A stretch of 13,562 bases of DNA from CAZEFK01 sp964511405 (GTDB taxonomy: Bacteria; Pseudomonadota; Alphaproteobacteria; Elsterales; Elsteraceae): contig CAZEFK010000196.1 in the NCBI GenBank assembly GCA_964511405.1, forward strand, positions 1-13,562. The letters are read 5' to 3'. The translations under genes and the position numbers were made by a program. Below are positions 12,405 to 13,562 of the stretch, piece by piece; within the stretch, counting starts at the first letter, position 1; each line of letters begins with the position of its first letter. A model generated the notes under the pieces. The model had not been told where the DNA came from. It saw only the letters and a program-made list of their open reading frames with translations, and searched no databases.

Positions 12405-12600
12405 TTGACCACGGCCGGAGCAATCGCCCTCGTCTCGTGACGATCCGGCGCTATCAGCACGATCCGCGTTCGTCCCACTAACTCTGCGGCGTACTCCGGT
12501 CCGCTAAGCAACCTCCAGCTTTGCCCGGTCCCCAGGAAAAAACCAGATGTCCGCTTCACTCTTCGCCCACGGGATTCGCACAACCCGGATGTCGGGGTGG

Positions 12601-12624
12601 GCCCGGGCGGGTGACCGCCCGGGC
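12601..12624 (-). terminator. Strong hairpin downstream of nrdJ
   Basis: A 10-bp perfect GC stem (12601-12610 with 12615-12624) and a 4-nt loop sit 10 nt beyond the nrdJ stop. No T-run follows on the minus strand, so it may act as a Rho-assisted terminator or an mRNA-stabilising 3' hairpin. Confidence 0.5.
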
Positions 12625-12634
12625 TCCGGCTTGC

Positions 12635-13562
12635 TTACGAACAGCCCGTCGTCGAGCCGCAGTTGTCGCAGCGCATGCAGGTGCCGCTGCGGATCAGGGT
12701 GAAGTTGCCGCAGGTGCCGCAGGCGTCGCCCTCGTAGCCCTTGAGCCGGGCCTCGCGGATCCGGCTCAGGCGCTGGTCGGTCTCGGCCACGGCCACGATC
12801 GCTTCGGCGTGGAACTGGCTGTGCGCCTCGACCGCGGTCCCGGCCTGCAGCGCCACCGCGCCGTGGCTTTCCGCCTGCAGCGCGACGCCGCCCTGGTGCA
12901 CGGTGAAGCGGTTGCGGACATAGCCGGTCGAGGTCACGCGCTTGACCACGTCGGCCAGCACCGGGTTGGGCGGCAGCTTGTCGCCGGTCTGGCCGCGGCC
13001 GACGGTGTCGGGCTGCAGGTCGTCGGGGCCGACATGGGCCAGGTCGTCGCGGCCCAGATAGCTGATCGCCAGCTCGCGGAACACATAGTCCAGGATCGAC
13101 GACGCCATCTTGATGGTGTCGTTGCCCTCGACCATGCCCGAGGGCTCGAAGCGGGTGAAGGTGAAGGCGTTGACGAAGTTCTCCAGCGGCACGCCGTACT
13201 GCAGCCCGATCGAGATCGCGATGGCGAAGTTGTTCATCAGGCTGCGGAAGGCGGCACCTTCCTTGTGCATGTCGATGAAGATCTCGCCCAGCCGGCCGTC
13301 GGCGTATTCGCCGGTGCGCAGATAGACCTTGTGGCCGCCCACCCGCGCCTTCTGAGTGTAGCCCTTGCGCCGCGCCGGCAGGTCCTCGCGCTGGGCGGTG
13401 CGTTCGACGACCCGCTCGATCACCCGCTCGATGACACGCTCGGCGGCCAAGCCGGCCTTGGCCGCGGCCGGGGCCTGGGCCAGCGCCTCGGCGACCTCCT
13501 GGGCCTCCTCGGCGTCGTCGGCCAGGGCCTGGGCCGACAGCGGCTGGCTCAGCTTCGAGCCG
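12635..13562 (-). CDS. nrdJ: Vitamin B12-dependent (class II) ribonucleotide reductase, C-terminal part
   Basis: The last 308 residues of NrdJ; the start is right of the window and the frame is open to the edge. Class II reductases make deoxyribonucleotides using adenosylcobalamin and need no oxygen. The NrdJ-specific end is clear: LPARRKGYTQKARVGGHKVYLRTGEY, LGEIFIDMHKEGAAFRSLMNNFAIAIS, FVNAFTFTRFEPSGMVEGND, and a C-terminal cysteine cluster (CGTCGNFTLIRSGTCMRCDNCG) resembling a zinc ribbon with redox cysteines. Before these lies an Ala/Glu-rich linker with the repeat VIERVIERVVERT, likely helical and variable between species. Active-site residues of the barrel are outside the window. The call is firm from these motifs. 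No B12 riboswitch can be judged, because the 5' end is not included. Confidence 0.93.
   Translation of the reverse strand, partial: GSKLSQPLSAQALADDAEEAQEVAEALAQAPAAAKAGLAAERVIERVIERVVERTAQREDLPARRKGYTQKARVGGHKVYLRTGEYADGRLGEIFIDMHKEGAAFRSLMNNFAIAISIGLQYGVPLENFVNAFTFTRFEPSGMVEGNDTIKMASSILDYVFRELAISYLGRDDLAHVGPDDLQPDTVGRGQTGDKLPPNPVLADVVKRVTSTGYVRNRFTVHQGGVALQAESHGAVALQAGTAVEAHSQFHAEAIVAVAETDQRLSRIREARLKGYEGDACGTCGNFTLIRSGTCMRCDNCGSTTGCS

Larger units (their letters stand above)
12374..12634. other. Region between the pentapeptide gene and nrdJ; no firm gene
   Basis: The stretch has weaker GC bias than its neighbours. A minus-strand frame from a TTG at 12583 to 12368 (71 aa, containing GPEYAAELVGRTRIVLIAP) is open. 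It has a rare start, no clear ribosome binding site, and runs into the end of the pentapeptide gene. It may be a gene remnant, and I do not call it. The two hairpins are listed separately. Confidence 0.5.

Overview
This window comes from a very GC-rich genome whose real genes use almost only G or C at third codon positions. The gene families point to an alphaproteobacterium, probably Rhodospirillales-like: a LivG / acyl-CoA ligase / LivHM / binding protein / LivF operon, a B12-dependent ribonucleotide reductase, a Phd-VapC module and a MucR-like protein. The taxonomic call is inference from content, not a database match.

Positions 1-6187 (minus strand) hold one tightly packed uptake operon, transcribed right to left: livG (6187-5375), a long-chain acyl-CoA synthetase (5375-3447), livH (3437-2572), livM (2568-1495), a periplasmic type-1 binding protein (1453-167) and the start of livF (173 to beyond the left edge). 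Junctions are overlaps or gaps of 3 to 41 nt. Together they should import a carboxylate or amino-acid-like solute and activate it with CoA. livH is broken by a frameshift at about 3132, with a TGATG stop/restart at the break, so in this strain or assembly the permease may not be made as one chain.

Positions 6188-6376 are a divergent control region. It carries two near-identical perfect palindromes of IclR-operator type, consensus GGTCCAYANTRTGGAAC, with centres 115 bp apart. One lies downstream of a candidate livG promoter; the other sits on the candidate -10 box of the rightward gene. That gene (6377-7975) is the most unusual item here: an IclR-type winged-helix DNA-binding domain fused in frame to an AMP-binding acyl-CoA-synthetase domain. 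The ligase domain has a ruined ATP P-loop and no C-terminal catalytic subdomain. It could be a pseudo-enzyme ligand sensor controlling the adjacent transporter/ligase operon, or a deletion-fusion relic.

Positions 7982-9829 are an accessory insert bounded by two 87-bp direct repeats (85/87 identical; 7895-7981 and 9830-9916). Inside are a Phd/YefM antitoxin and a PIN-domain VapC toxin, a leftward Pro-rich protein with a MucR-like N-terminus, a small predicted helical protein and a small Cys-rich protein whose C-terminus is supplied by the second repeat copy.

Positions 9936-12373 hold a lone family-3 periplasmic binding protein (minus strand), an intergenic stretch, and a 392-residue pentapeptide-repeat protein (plus strand). 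The 3' end of the latter has a 29-bp near-copy upstream of the gene. Positions 12635-13562 hold the C-terminal third of NrdJ (minus strand), running off the right edge, with a strong hairpin just after its stop.
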